Part shown: piece by piece, positions 46,401-54,259 of the stretch
Layout of the letters: each line of letters starts with the position of its first letter
How positions within the stretch are numbered: the stretch's first letter is position 1
Source: Oceanicaulis alexandrii DSM 11625
GTDB lineage: Bacteria > Pseudomonadota > Alphaproteobacteria > Caulobacterales > Maricaulaceae
Assembly (NCBI RefSeq): GCF_000420265.1
Contig: NZ_ATUP01000001.1
Span: 1,860,001-1,924,000 of the forward strand
Direction of reading: 5' to 3'
Length of the DNA: 64,000 nt
The notes under the pieces: generated by a model
Told to the model about the DNA's origin: nothing
Database searches by the model: none
Seen by the model: only the letters and a program-made list of their open reading frames with translations
Program-made: the position numbers and the translations under genes

Positions 46401-46903
46401 TGGGACACAAACTGATCTTGAAAAGCGCCTTGGGGGAAGGCGCGACCTTTGAAGTGATCCTGCCGCGCGCCGCCTCGCGAGACCCTCAGACCGTCGTCCA
46501 GGCGCGCCGCCGTCCGGGTGACCTGGCCGGATTGTCGGTCCTGTGTGTGGATGATGATCCGGGCGTGCTGCAGGCGTTGAGCACGCTATTGGAGCGTTGG
46601 GGCTGCGATGTGCGCGGCGGACAGGACGCCGCCTCGGCGGCGGCCGCCTTCGCAGATCAGGCGCCGGACCTGGTGATCCTGGACTATCACCTGACTGACG
46701 CGCTTACAGGACCAGAGCTCTACGAAACGCTATGCGCGCACTGGCAGAGCCGTCCGCCCGGACTTCTGGTGACCGCGGAACGCAGCGCCGCCGCAGGGGA
46801 TGAGGCGCGCGCCGCGGGTCTTGAGCTTGTGCGCAAGCCGGCGTCGCCGGCGGTGCTGCGCGCCAGCCTGAGCTCGCTGAAACGCAAACTCGAAGCGGGT
46901 TAG
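43490..46903 (+). CDS. crbS: SLC5-domain hybrid sensor kinase (CrbS type)
   Basis: This 1137-residue protein joins an N-terminal SLC5-like transporter domain (about residues 1-485, some 13 helices), a STAC-like linker (to about 600), a PAS domain (YTDNLPVLLSYADRDYCLRFANKGYLDFF), a coiled coil, a HisKA with phospho-His near 782 (AASHDLLQPLSAARLY), an ATPase domain (LISNAIRYTPSGKVL near 900) and a C-terminal receiver with D1065 (LVILDYHLTD). CrbS of Vibrio and Pseudomonas controls acetate use (acs, actP). The start is TTG with GGGAGGAG upstream. The stop overlaps that of the convergent regulator gene. Confidence 0.9.
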   Translation: MPLSLALVVLGAYVALLFVLAAWGDAHAARFDRSAMRRAVLYTLALAVYCTSWTFYGAVGEAARAGWDYLPIYLGPALVFLLGFPIIRRLVALGREHDTSSIADFLSLRYGKSAAVGALATLALLLALIPYIALQLKSAAASLDLLTGDPLGRGWGLPVAISLAAFAMVFGQRHTDTAASHRGLALAVGFESLVKLAAMLAVGWLAVEVWINASPQMRLEALAQSPLTAPGVDFRFVVLTILGAFAALCLPRQFHMMVVEASKPGDANLSRWGFPAYLALVAILVPPIAWAGGTLLTDPNPDAYVLALPLELDARGLAVLVFLGGFSAAAGMVTVTALAMSTMLVNNLVGPLFLAEVQRGGLAKRFLMWRRAMVLGLVGLAYLFHLGLDQQAALAGIGLVAFAGVAQLAPALLFGLYWRKANRAGALAGMGAGIGLWVALILIPSYAGAPPPAPDGVDPFAFASILCLAANVIAFIIAVAFSSSGLVDELQADAFTGVRPLETAPAMGSRISDLEIVLVRVLGAHQAEIALSDLSRAVARPLRPGDVLTSAVAGLAEARLARAVGAASARILMTRVLRGARVSPGDVVKLIDETAEQLRSSEDRLKESERSIRFYTDNLPVLLSYADRDYCLRFANKGYLDFFGLDASVIGRPLAEFMSEDEYALRRPHMEAALNGERQVFDISRRKGGGRARSWQVVYQPRTENGEVVGYFGVYQDNTARREAEEGLKRAYDMLESRVEERTAALKAESEARLQLAQDLEAARREAEAATQSKTRFLAAASHDLLQPLSAARLYAGALEGALGESGSEGNRNLAHQIERAIDHADRLLRALLDISRLDAGGVAPRPSVFAIDELIEETAAQFQARALAKGLKLRVVPSRLAVLSDRGLMTSVVQNLISNAIRYTPSGKVLVGVRRQGDQVRLQVIDTGPGIEPDRQQAIFREFHRGVVDAGEDQGLGLGLAVVDRICASLGHKLILKSALGEGATFEVILPRAASRDPQTVVQARRRPGDLAGLSVLCVDDDPGVLQALSTLLERWGCDVRGGQDAASAAAAFADQAPDLVILDYHLTDALTGPELYETLCAHWQSRPPGLLVTAERSAAAGDEARAAGLELVRKPASPAVLRASLSSLKRKLEAG

Positions 46904-47562
46904 ACGGATTGTTCGGCGGGCGGTTCGACATTGAGCGCCTGGGCCACCAGCACCGCCTGGGTGCGGTTGATCACGTCAAGCTTTCTGAAGATCGCGGTCA
47001 CATGCGCTTTCACGGTCGCTTCGGAAATACCCATATCATAGGCGATCTGCTTGTTCAGACGCCCGGCGGCGAGACCATGCAGGACGCGCATTTGCGCCGG
47101 GGTCAGCTGGGCGATTTTCGACGCCGCCTCCGCCGCTTCCTGCGCCTGGGGGTCGCCGCTTTCATCGGGCGCCCAGACATCGCCGTTCAGCACGGCGGTC
47201 AGCGCCTCCACCAGCTGTGTCATGCTGGCGGTCTTGGGAATGAAGCCTGAAGCGCCGAACTCCAGCGCCCGCGCCGCCACGCCGGGCGACTGGCTGGCGG
47301 AGATGACCACCACCGGCGCGCTGGGATGACTTTTGCGCAGTTCCGCCAGGCCGATGAAGCCGGAGCTGTCCGCCATGTGCAGGTCCAGACACACAAGATC
47401 TGTCTGACCGTCCTTCAGGGCGTTCAGGGTTTCAGCCAGCGTACTGGTCTCCACCAGGGTGCGACCGGGCGCGGCTTTGTGGACCGCGGTGCTGAGAGCG
47501 CCCCGAAACAGGGGGTGGTCATCGGCCAGAATGACCCGGCCTTGCGTGGAGTCTGGGGTCAC
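46900..47562 (-). CDS. crbR: LuxR-type response regulator (CrbR type)
   Basis: The 220-residue regulator has an N-terminal receiver (VILADDHPLFRGAL; phospho-Asp D60 in LVCLDLHMADSSG; the KTAS Lys near 110) and a C-terminal LuxR-type HTH (QLTPAQMRVLHGLAAGRLNKQIAYDMGISEATVKAHV). It should be phosphorylated by the adjacent hybrid kinase, as CrbR is by CrbS. It is convergent with the kinase gene; the two stop codons share two bases. GTG start with GGAGG 5 nt upstream. The divergent porin gene may be a target. Confidence 0.9.
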   Translation of the reverse strand: MTPDSTQGRVILADDHPLFRGALSTAVHKAAPGRTLVETSTLAETLNALKDGQTDLVCLDLHMADSSGFIGLAELRKSHPSAPVVVISASQSPGVAARALEFGASGFIPKTASMTQLVEALTAVLNGDVWAPDESGDPQAQEAAEAASKIAQLTPAQMRVLHGLAAGRLNKQIAYDMGISEATVKAHVTAIFRKLDVINRTQAVLVAQALNVEPPAEQSV

Positions 47563-47756
47563 ACACGCCTCCTCATCTGAGCATGAAGTCTAATGGGCTC
47601 CGGCCGGGGCCGTCGTCTGAGCAAAAAGTAGCACATGTGAAGTCCTAAATTTCGACGAACGTCCCATACCGCCGGACCCTCTGTACAACGATACTTTCAT
47701 AATAAAGCCGAAAAATCGGCGCGGGCCTCATGGCTATCCTTGGGAGGGACATCTCT

Positions 47757-49097
47757 ATGACTAGGCTAGGTATTCGTAGCGTATTGGCGGCGACCGCCTC
47801 GGCGTTTGTTCTGACAGCGGCGTCAAACGCACAGGACGTGACCGCTCTTGAAGATCGACTCGCAGCGCTGGAAGCCATGGTGGCTGATTTGCGCTCCGAG
47901 CTGGAAGACGCGCGCGCACAAGCGGACGCGGCGACGGATCGGGTTATTGAAATCGAGCAACGGACCGCATCCGCGCCTGCGGCTCCGGCCGCGCCAACCT
48001 CTTCGGAGCGCGGCTTCACCATGGGCAACACCCAGGTGACCTATGGCGGCTTCGTCGATCTGGACGCCCATGTCACCGATCTCAGCGACGGCGATTTCGG
48101 CGCGACTTCGATTGCGCGCGATTTTTATATCTCTGGCGCCACGCCGGTCGGTGGGACCGGGGATGGCGAAACCGATTTTGATTTCACCGCCAAGTCCAGC
48201 CGCTTCTTCTTCGCCACGTCCACCGAATCAGACATCGGCACGGTGACCGGACGGATCGAATTTGATTTCCTGGGATCGCCCGGCGGGGATGAGCGGGTGT
48301 CAAACTCCTACAATCCGCGTATGCGCGTCGCCTGGGCGCAGATCGGCAATTGGCGCGTGGGTCAGGACTGGTCGACCTTCACCAACACGGCCGTCATTCC
48401 GGAAAGCGCCAGCTTCCTTGTGGGATCTGACGGCATGCTGTTCGGGCGCCAGGCGCAAATTCGTTACACCAATGGCGGCTTCCAGTTCGCGCTCGAGAAC
48501 CCCGATACGACGGTCACGCCTTTTGGCGGCGGCGGCAGGATCGATGGCGGCGACGGCGCATTTCCTGATGTTGTTGCGCGCTATAACTGGAGCGGCGATT
48601 TCGGCGCCATGACCGTCTCGGCGCTCGGCCGCAATCTCGCCTATGAAGGCGGCGGCGTGGACGGCGAAGCATTTGGCTGGGGCGTCAACTGGTCTGGCCG
48701 GGTGAATGTGGGCGAGGGCTCAGACTTGCGCTTCTCCCTGACCGGCGGTGAAGGCATCGGCCGCTATATCGGCCTGAACGCCGTGAACGGAGCAGTGGTG
48801 ACCGCGTCGGGCGATCTGGAAGCGATTCCGGTCTATGGTGGGCTGGTGGCCTGGCGCCAGCAATTGGGTCAGGGGCGTCGACTGTCGGTCGGTTACTCGA
48901 TGCTGGAAGCGGATAATGACATCACATTGACCGGCACAGGCGTGACCAAGAGCACCTGGTCCGCATTCGGCGCCTATTTCTTCCCGGTGGGCCCCGTGAC
49001 CATGGGCGCAGAAATCCTGTTCGGCGAGCGGGAACTGGAAAATGGCCAGAGCGGGACGATCACCCGGGCCACGTTCTCAACAAAATATCCCTTCTGA
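47757..49097 (+). CDS. DcaP-like outer-membrane porin
   Basis: The 446-residue porin has a signal peptide (RSVLAATASAFVLTAASNAQ), an N-terminal coiled coil (ALEDRLAALEAMVADLRSELE) and a barrel starting YGGFVDLDAHVTDLSDGD, ending TRATFSTKYPF with a terminal Phe. This matches the DcaP trimeric porins used for dicarboxylates or other small acids. I chose the ATG after GGGAGGGA because it opens the signal peptide; an ATG nine codons earlier is less likely. Its place beside crbS/crbR suggests uptake of the same substrates as the symporter. Confidence 0.88.
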   Translation: MTRLGIRSVLAATASAFVLTAASNAQDVTALEDRLAALEAMVADLRSELEDARAQADAATDRVIEIEQRTASAPAAPAAPTSSERGFTMGNTQVTYGGFVDLDAHVTDLSDGDFGATSIARDFYISGATPVGGTGDGETDFDFTAKSSRFFFATSTESDIGTVTGRIEFDFLGSPGGDERVSNSYNPRMRVAWAQIGNWRVGQDWSTFTNTAVIPESASFLVGSDGMLFGRQAQIRYTNGGFQFALENPDTTVTPFGGGGRIDGGDGAFPDVVARYNWSGDFGAMTVSALGRNLAYEGGGVDGEAFGWGVNWSGRVNVGEGSDLRFSLTGGEGIGRYIGLNAVNGAVVTASGDLEAIPVYGGLVAWRQQLGQGRRLSVGYSMLEADNDITLTGTGVTKSTWSAFGAYFFPVGPVTMGAEILFGERELENGQSGTITRATFSTKYPF

Positions 49098-49174
49098 TGC
49101 GGCTCGCCTGACCTGTCAGCGAACAGGTCGGGCGTTGCTCGCCCCGAAGGGCTCCCCTGCGCTGGCGTCAGACA

Positions 49175-49852
49175 TCAACCAGCGCGTCCTTGTGCGGCCG
49201 ACGCCCCCTCGTGTCGGCCGTATTTTTTAAGCGCGTGCTCTGAGGCGTGCGGCGTATGAAACACAACGCCTAGCCGGCGATGCATCTGGCTGCGGGCCTC
49301 TTGCGGGCTCAAGGTGTAGATCACGCAGCGCCGCAAAACGCCCAGGTACAGATCAAGCAGGCTTTCCGTCAGCAGATCCGGGCATTCATTCAGGTCGATG
49401 GCTGGATCGTGAGAGGCGCGGGTCAACACGTCTCGGACCGGTGACCATGCGGATTCCAGGCCAATGTGCAGAGCTTTGAAATCGGCTTCATTGGTCAGCC
49501 AATTGTGCCCTATGGCGGCTCGAAACAATTCCAGATCATTGATGTGACGGTCCAGATGGTAATCCAGTAAAGCCGTCACGCAGCCGATGACATCGCCTTG
49601 ATAGCGCCGCGCCAGTTCAGCGCTTTCAAGGCGCAAACGTTCGAAGTCATCCACCATCACTTCACACAGCAAGGCGATCTTGGTGGGCGCCGCATTGAGC
49701 ACCGTTCCCGGAGAGACATTGGCTGCGCTCGCAATGTCGACGATTTTCGCGCGATCATAGCCTTGGCGGTGAAATTCCTCCCGCGCTGCACGCAAGACGG
49801 CGATTCGGGTCTCCGCTTTCTGGCGCGCACGTTTTGTCGTTGGCAAGGTCAT
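49175..49852 (-). CDS. TetR family transcriptional regulator
   Basis: The 225-residue regulator has the TetR HTH at the N-terminus: RIAVLRAAREEFHRQGYDRAKIVDIASAANVSPGTVLN. The C-terminal part is a helical ligand domain without a recognised ligand. I chose the ATG that gives MTLPTTKRARQKAETRI, the usual distance to the HTH; GTG 49945 is the longest alternative. It is divergent from the lycopene-cyclase-like gene, its probable target. Its 3' end contains the porin terminator in antisense. Confidence 0.9.
   Translation of the reverse strand: MTLPTTKRARQKAETRIAVLRAAREEFHRQGYDRAKIVDIASAANVSPGTVLNAAPTKIALLCEVMVDDFERLRLESAELARRYQGDVIGCVTALLDYHLDRHINDLELFRAAIGHNWLTNEADFKALHIGLESAWSPVRDVLTRASHDPAIDLNECPDLLTESLLDLYLGVLRRCVIYTLSPQEARSQMHRRLGVVFHTPHASEHALKKYGRHEGASAAQGRAG
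49195..49228 (+). terminator. Rho-independent terminator inside the 3' end of the tetR gene
   Basis: An 8-bp stem CGGCCGAC / GTCGGCCG with a 10-nt loop is followed by TATTTTTT on the plus strand. It is about 98 nt after the porin stop and should end its transcript. It lies within the coding region of the convergent TetR gene. Confidence 0.8.
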
Positions 49853-50009
49853 TCGTTCGCCTGTCTTCAGTTCCGGGCTGATGGGGTGTGGTTCGCTGAA
49901 CAGCGGCCTTTCATTAAAGCCTGTTAATGTGATCGCGCCAAGCACATGTTGTGAAATACTCTTTTAGCGCATTCCTGAGGCGCATGCCGGTTCGTTTTTC
50001 AAGGACGTC

Positions 50010-51083
50010 ATGTCTGAACGCTTTGATCTTGTCATTCTCGGCGCCGGGCTGTCCGGGCTGGCGCTAGGCAGCGCCGTAGCCCGGACCGGACGGCGTGTTC
50101 GCGCGCTGATCATTGAACCCAGACGACTCACATCAAACCCGCGCCACTGGATGTTCCCGGCTGCGCCTGATCATGGCCTGCGCCGGTTCGAGAGTAGCCG
50201 CTTGACTGGCTTTGAGGTGGAGAGCCCGACGGGCGCTGTTTTGCACAGGCCGCTGAAGCGAATGATTCTGGCGCGAGTCGCCGCGCATGCGGTGCAGGAG
50301 GCGGCGCTGGACGCAGTCGCCGCCGAACCGCGCATGATGCTGAGGGAGGGGGTCAGCGTTGATCGGGTGCAGGGCGGCCGAACTCAGGCGATCGTGGAGA
50401 CAAGCGACGGCCAGGTCTGCGCCAGCTGGGTGGTCGATACGCGGCCGCTTGAAGATGTTGGCATGCCCGCTGGCCGGGTGGTGCAACTGTCACACTTGAT
50501 GACCGCCCCTGTCGAAAGCGGCCATGAAGAGCGCTTGTGTCTGAAAGTCGTGGGGTCGGACTTTCCTGGTCTCGAGCAATTGAGCCTCAGCCGGGACCGC
50601 GTCGTGCATGAACAGGCGCGCTTTGTGCTGGCCCCGCCGCCAGATCTGGCGCTGGAGCCCCAGGCGGACCGGCTGTTGCAATGGGGCGGCCGCCTTGAGG
50701 CTGCTCGGCAATCTCAGGGCGTCTGGCCTTTGGGCTATCGTCCTTTGAGCCGCGGGGCCGGGCGCGTGGTGCTGGCGCCCGCCGACGCCTACGGCTTGCG
50801 GTTTGCGCCAGGCATGGCGGCGCTGCGCTTGCATGATTGGGCGCAAGCGCAGGCGCGTCGACTGACCTATGGGCTCAGCCTTTGCGCGCCGCCGCCGCCG
50901 CCTGTGTCCGCACGGTTGGCGACAGCACGTATCGAAGCGATGATCCGGCGCGATCCGCGCCTGGCGGCCGCGGGTTTGCGCGCCTTGCTTTATGAAGCGT
51001 CGGCCGATGCCGTCATGCGCACCTTGTCCGGCGCCGCCCGCTGGACCGATCTCATCCGCGCCTGGCGGTCGGGGACATGGTAG
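50010..51083 (+). CDS. Lycopene cyclase-like FAD-dependent protein
   Basis: The 357-residue flavoprotein begins FDLVILGAGLSGLALGSAVARTGRRVRALIIEPR, the dinucleotide fold of lycopene beta-cyclases (CrtY type). It has a RHWMF segment near residue 45, where that family has a His-Trp motif, and WVVDTRPL near 135. The tail RTLSGAARWTDLIRAWRSGTW resembles the lycopene cyclase C-terminus. No carotenoid genes (crtE, crtB, crtI) are in the window, so the substrate could be something else. It is divergent from the TetR gene, which probably regulates it. Confidence 0.6.
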   Translation: MSERFDLVILGAGLSGLALGSAVARTGRRVRALIIEPRRLTSNPRHWMFPAAPDHGLRRFESSRLTGFEVESPTGAVLHRPLKRMILARVAAHAVQEAALDAVAAEPRMMLREGVSVDRVQGGRTQAIVETSDGQVCASWVVDTRPLEDVGMPAGRVVQLSHLMTAPVESGHEERLCLKVVGSDFPGLEQLSLSRDRVVHEQARFVLAPPPDLALEPQADRLLQWGGRLEAARQSQGVWPLGYRPLSRGAGRVVLAPADAYGLRFAPGMAALRLHDWAQAQARRLTYGLSLCAPPPPPVSARLATARIEAMIRRDPRLAAAGLRALLYEASADAVMRTLSGAARWTDLIRAWRSGTW

Positions 51084-51135
51084 CGGCGCTGCCGTCAGCG
51101 CTGCATTCTGAGCTCGGCTCGATTAGGGTGCAGGC

Positions 51136-51912
51136 ATGAGTGATTCCGCGATCTCCGCCGATCTCGACGCACCGCCCGAGACCGGGCCGCGTCTGGTGCT
51201 GGTGACCACGCCTATCGGCAATCTGGGCGACATGACGCCGCGCGCCTGGGACGTCTTGCGCGACGCGGACGCCATTGCGTGCGAAGACACGCGCACGACG
51301 CGCCGATTGCTCGAACAGGGCGGCGTCACTGACAAGCGTTTGATCGCCTGTCATGACCATAACGAGACGGCGAGCGCAGCCGGCATCGTCAAGCTGATCG
51401 AAGACGGCGCGACGGTGGCTCTGGTCAGCGATGCGGGCACGCCAGCGATCTCTGATCCGGGTTTTCGTGTGGTTCAGGCGGCGCTCGAGGCGGGATTGAC
51501 CGTCAGCGCCGCGCCCGGCGTCTCCTCGGTGATCATGGCGCTCTCGATCTCCGGCCTGCCGACCGACCGCTTCACCTTTCTGGGCTTTCCGCCCCGTAAA
51601 TCAGGCAAGCGTCAGGCGCTGTTTGCGCTGTATGGGGAATTGCCGTCCAGTCTGATTGTTATGGAGAGCCCGCAGCGCCTGGCGGAATGCCTGGCGGACG
51701 CCCGCGCCGTACTGGGAGATCGCCGCGCCGCGCTGAGCCTGGAGCTGACCAAACGGTTCGAGCGGGTCTGGCGCGGCACGCTCTCAGAACTCGAAGCCCG
51801 GCTTGCCGACCCGCCCAAGGGCGAGGCCGTGATTGTGATCGAAGGCGCAGACGAGGTGCGCGAGAAAAAGAACAAATACGCCGCATTTTCCAAAGCCCCC
51901 AAGCGCGATTAA
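51136..51912 (+). CDS. rsmI: 16S rRNA 2'-O-ribose C1402 methyltransferase
   Basis: The 258-residue SAM-dependent enzyme methylates the 2'-OH of C1402 in 16S rRNA. The family motifs are VTTPIGNLGDMTPRAWDVL, CEDTRTTRRLL, ALVSDAGTPAISDPGFRVV and the SAM loop GVSSVIMALSISGLPTDRFTF. Length is typical. Near neighbours (TetR/cyclase-like, S9 peptidase) do not share this function. The intergenic stretch after it (145 nt) shows no strong terminator. Confidence 0.97.
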   Translation: MSDSAISADLDAPPETGPRLVLVTTPIGNLGDMTPRAWDVLRDADAIACEDTRTTRRLLEQGGVTDKRLIACHDHNETASAAGIVKLIEDGATVALVSDAGTPAISDPGFRVVQAALEAGLTVSAAPGVSSVIMALSISGLPTDRFTFLGFPPRKSGKRQALFALYGELPSSLIVMESPQRLAECLADARAVLGDRRAALSLELTKRFERVWRGTLSELEARLADPPKGEAVIVIEGADEVREKKNKYAAFSKAPKRD

Positions 51913-52057
51913 GATTTCATTAGGATATGCGATATGCAGGGGCGGCGCCCCGCAGCATTGCGACCGGCGCTGGCATCCTTGTGATGGGCGTCGGGCCTCG
52001 ACGCGCAGGCCTTGCCTTCGTTAGGCTGCGCCCCGTACTGACCAAGGAGTTATCGCC

Positions 52058-54103
52058 ATGAACCGTCCACTGTTCACCGGCGTTCTGGGTTTTGCTGCAG
52101 CCTGTGCGCTAGGCGCACAGACGCAGGCGCAAGAACCTTTGACGCTGGAAGATCTGTTCGAAATCCGCCAGGTGTCCGGGATCGACATCTCCCCTGATGG
52201 CGACCATGTCGCCTTCACCGTCTCCACGCCGCGCAATGTGGTTGCGGGTGAAGAGGATGGCACGCCGCAATCGGCGCTGTTCATCGCATCCGGCCCGGAT
52301 GCGGCGCGCCCCTTTATCACCGATGGCGGCGTTGGTGGTGTGGAATGGACGCCGAATGGCGACGCGCTGACCTTTCTCGCCCGTCGCGACGGCGACAGCG
52401 GATCGGCGCTTTACGAGATCGCGGCGGATGGCGGCGAAGCGCGTCGGATCTACAGCCATGACGAGTCGATCCAGTCCTATGTGATCGGGCCCGATGGAGA
52501 GAGCCTGTATTTTATTGCGCGTGAGAAGGCTGACCCGATGCAGCAGACGCTGCGCGATCGCGGGTTCATGGCCAATGTCTATGAAGAGAGCGACATCTTC
52601 TCCTATGTCTGGCGCGCCGACCTGACGGATCCCGACGCGGACCCGGTCCGGTTTGATCTGCCCGGTCATGCATCATCTCTGACCTTGAGCGAAGACGGCT
52701 CACACCTCGCCGTGGCGCTGGCGCCAACCACTTTGGTGGACGACTCGCTGATGGAGCGTCAGTGGACCGTCGTCGATGCGGCGAACGGTTCGGTGATCTC
52801 CACCGTCGAAACGCCGGGCAAGATCGGCATGGCGGCGTTTTCGCCTGACGCTTCGCGTCTCGCCTTTATCGCGGGCGCCGACCGCGCCGACCCCACGGCA
52901 GGCACGCTTCACATCGCGGATGCGCAGACAGGCGAGTATATGGCCATCGCCCGCGACGCCGAGCAGCACGTGAACCAGCTCGCCTGGATTGATCGTAATT
53001 CCGTGCTGACTCTAGCCAGCGTGGGCACGGGCACGGCGCTCGTCGAATACAATATCAATGGCCGTGAAGAGCGCCGCACGCCGACAGAGGCCGGCGTGAT
53101 CTCGTCCATGGATTATGATCGTGATGACCGGGTTCTGGCGGCGACGGTGCATGCTGCGACCCATCCTCGTGAATTGTTTGTGGGTGACCGCCGTTCGCTG
53201 CGCCAGTGGACCGATCACAACCCCCAGCTTGACGACATCGCCTGGGGCGATCAGAGCGTCTTCGAGTTCGAAGCGCGTGATGGCGAACGCATTGAAGGCG
53301 TGCTCGTCACTCCGCAGGGCGAGGCTCCGGCAGGCGGCTGGCCGATGATCATGACCGTGCATGGCGGCCCGGAAGCCCATGACAGCAATGGCTGGGTGAA
53401 CGGCTATTCGCGTCTGGGCCATATCGGCGCCGGTGAGGGGTTTGCGGTCTTCTACCCCAATTATCGCGGTTCTACGGGCCGTGGTGAACGCTTCGCCAAG
53501 CTCGACCATCTCGATGCGCCGGGCGAAGAGTTCTGGGATCTGGTGGACGCGATCGGCGCCCTGTCTGAGGCCGGTATTGTTGACGCCGAGCGCGTGGGCA
53601 TCACCGGCGGGTCCTATGGCGGGTTCGCCTCGTCCTGGGGCGCGACCATCGCCAGCGAACATTTCGCCGCCTCTGCGCCGTTTGTGGCGCTGACCGATCT
53701 GATCAGCTTTTACGGCACGACCGAGATTCCGATCGAGATGGTGGATGTGCACTTCATGCAGCCGCCCTGGGAAGACTGGATGACCTATCTCGAGCACAGC
53801 CCGACCTATCATGCGCCGGGCTCGACCACGCCGACGCTGATCCTGCATGGCGAGGCGGATACGCGGGTGGACACCAGCCAGTCCTTCATCCTCTACCGTA
53901 TCCTGAAGCAGACCTCTGACGCGCCGGTGCGGCTCGTCACCTATCCGGGCGAAGGCCATGGCAATCGCCGCGCCGCCGCCCAGTACGACTACGGTCTGCG
54001 CGTTCTGCGCTGGATGCAGCATTATCTGCAGGGCGAAGGCGGCGAGCCGCCCGCGCCGGAGCTGGATCTGGCCGAACGGCTGGGGCTTGAAGACGCCGAA
54101 TAA
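52058..54103 (+). CDS. Secreted S9 family prolyl-oligopeptidase-like peptidase
   Basis: The 681-residue protein has a signal peptide (RPLFTGVLGFAAACALGAQTQA) and a seven-blade-type propeller from about 30 to 390 (IDISPDGDHVAFTVS, GVEWTPNGDALTFLA). The C-terminal alpha/beta hydrolase has the nucleophile S519 in GGSYGGFASSWG, the Asp in HGEADTRVDTSQ and the His in PGEGHGNRR. It should cleave short peptides in the periplasm or outside; specificity not known. A strong terminator follows. Confidence 0.95.
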   Translation: MNRPLFTGVLGFAAACALGAQTQAQEPLTLEDLFEIRQVSGIDISPDGDHVAFTVSTPRNVVAGEEDGTPQSALFIASGPDAARPFITDGGVGGVEWTPNGDALTFLARRDGDSGSALYEIAADGGEARRIYSHDESIQSYVIGPDGESLYFIAREKADPMQQTLRDRGFMANVYEESDIFSYVWRADLTDPDADPVRFDLPGHASSLTLSEDGSHLAVALAPTTLVDDSLMERQWTVVDAANGSVISTVETPGKIGMAAFSPDASRLAFIAGADRADPTAGTLHIADAQTGEYMAIARDAEQHVNQLAWIDRNSVLTLASVGTGTALVEYNINGREERRTPTEAGVISSMDYDRDDRVLAATVHAATHPRELFVGDRRSLRQWTDHNPQLDDIAWGDQSVFEFEARDGERIEGVLVTPQGEAPAGGWPMIMTVHGGPEAHDSNGWVNGYSRLGHIGAGEGFAVFYPNYRGSTGRGERFAKLDHLDAPGEEFWDLVDAIGALSEAGIVDAERVGITGGSYGGFASSWGATIASEHFAASAPFVALTDLISFYGTTEIPIEMVDVHFMQPPWEDWMTYLEHSPTYHAPGSTTPTLILHGEADTRVDTSQSFILYRILKQTSDAPVRLVTYPGEGHGNRRAAAQYDYGLRVLRWMQHYLQGEGGEPPAPELDLAERLGLEDAE

Positions 54104-54112
54104 GGCGCTGGA

Positions 54113-54138
54113 AAAGGGAGGCGGAAACGCCTCCCTTT
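54113..54138 (+). terminator. Rho-independent terminator
   Basis: An 11-bp perfect stem AAAGGGAGGCG / CGCCTCCCTTT with a GAAA tetraloop; the stem's own TTT ends the run. It follows the S9 peptidase stop by 9 nt. Confidence 0.85.
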
Positions 54139-54259
54139 ATCGTTGGGGACTGGCGGGGCGACAGGATATGAAATCCGCATCGGCGCCCCCTCGCCATGGC
54201 CTCATTCCGCCGCTAACGTGGCGCTTAACGCATTAAGTGACGTGAACGGGAGGATGAAC

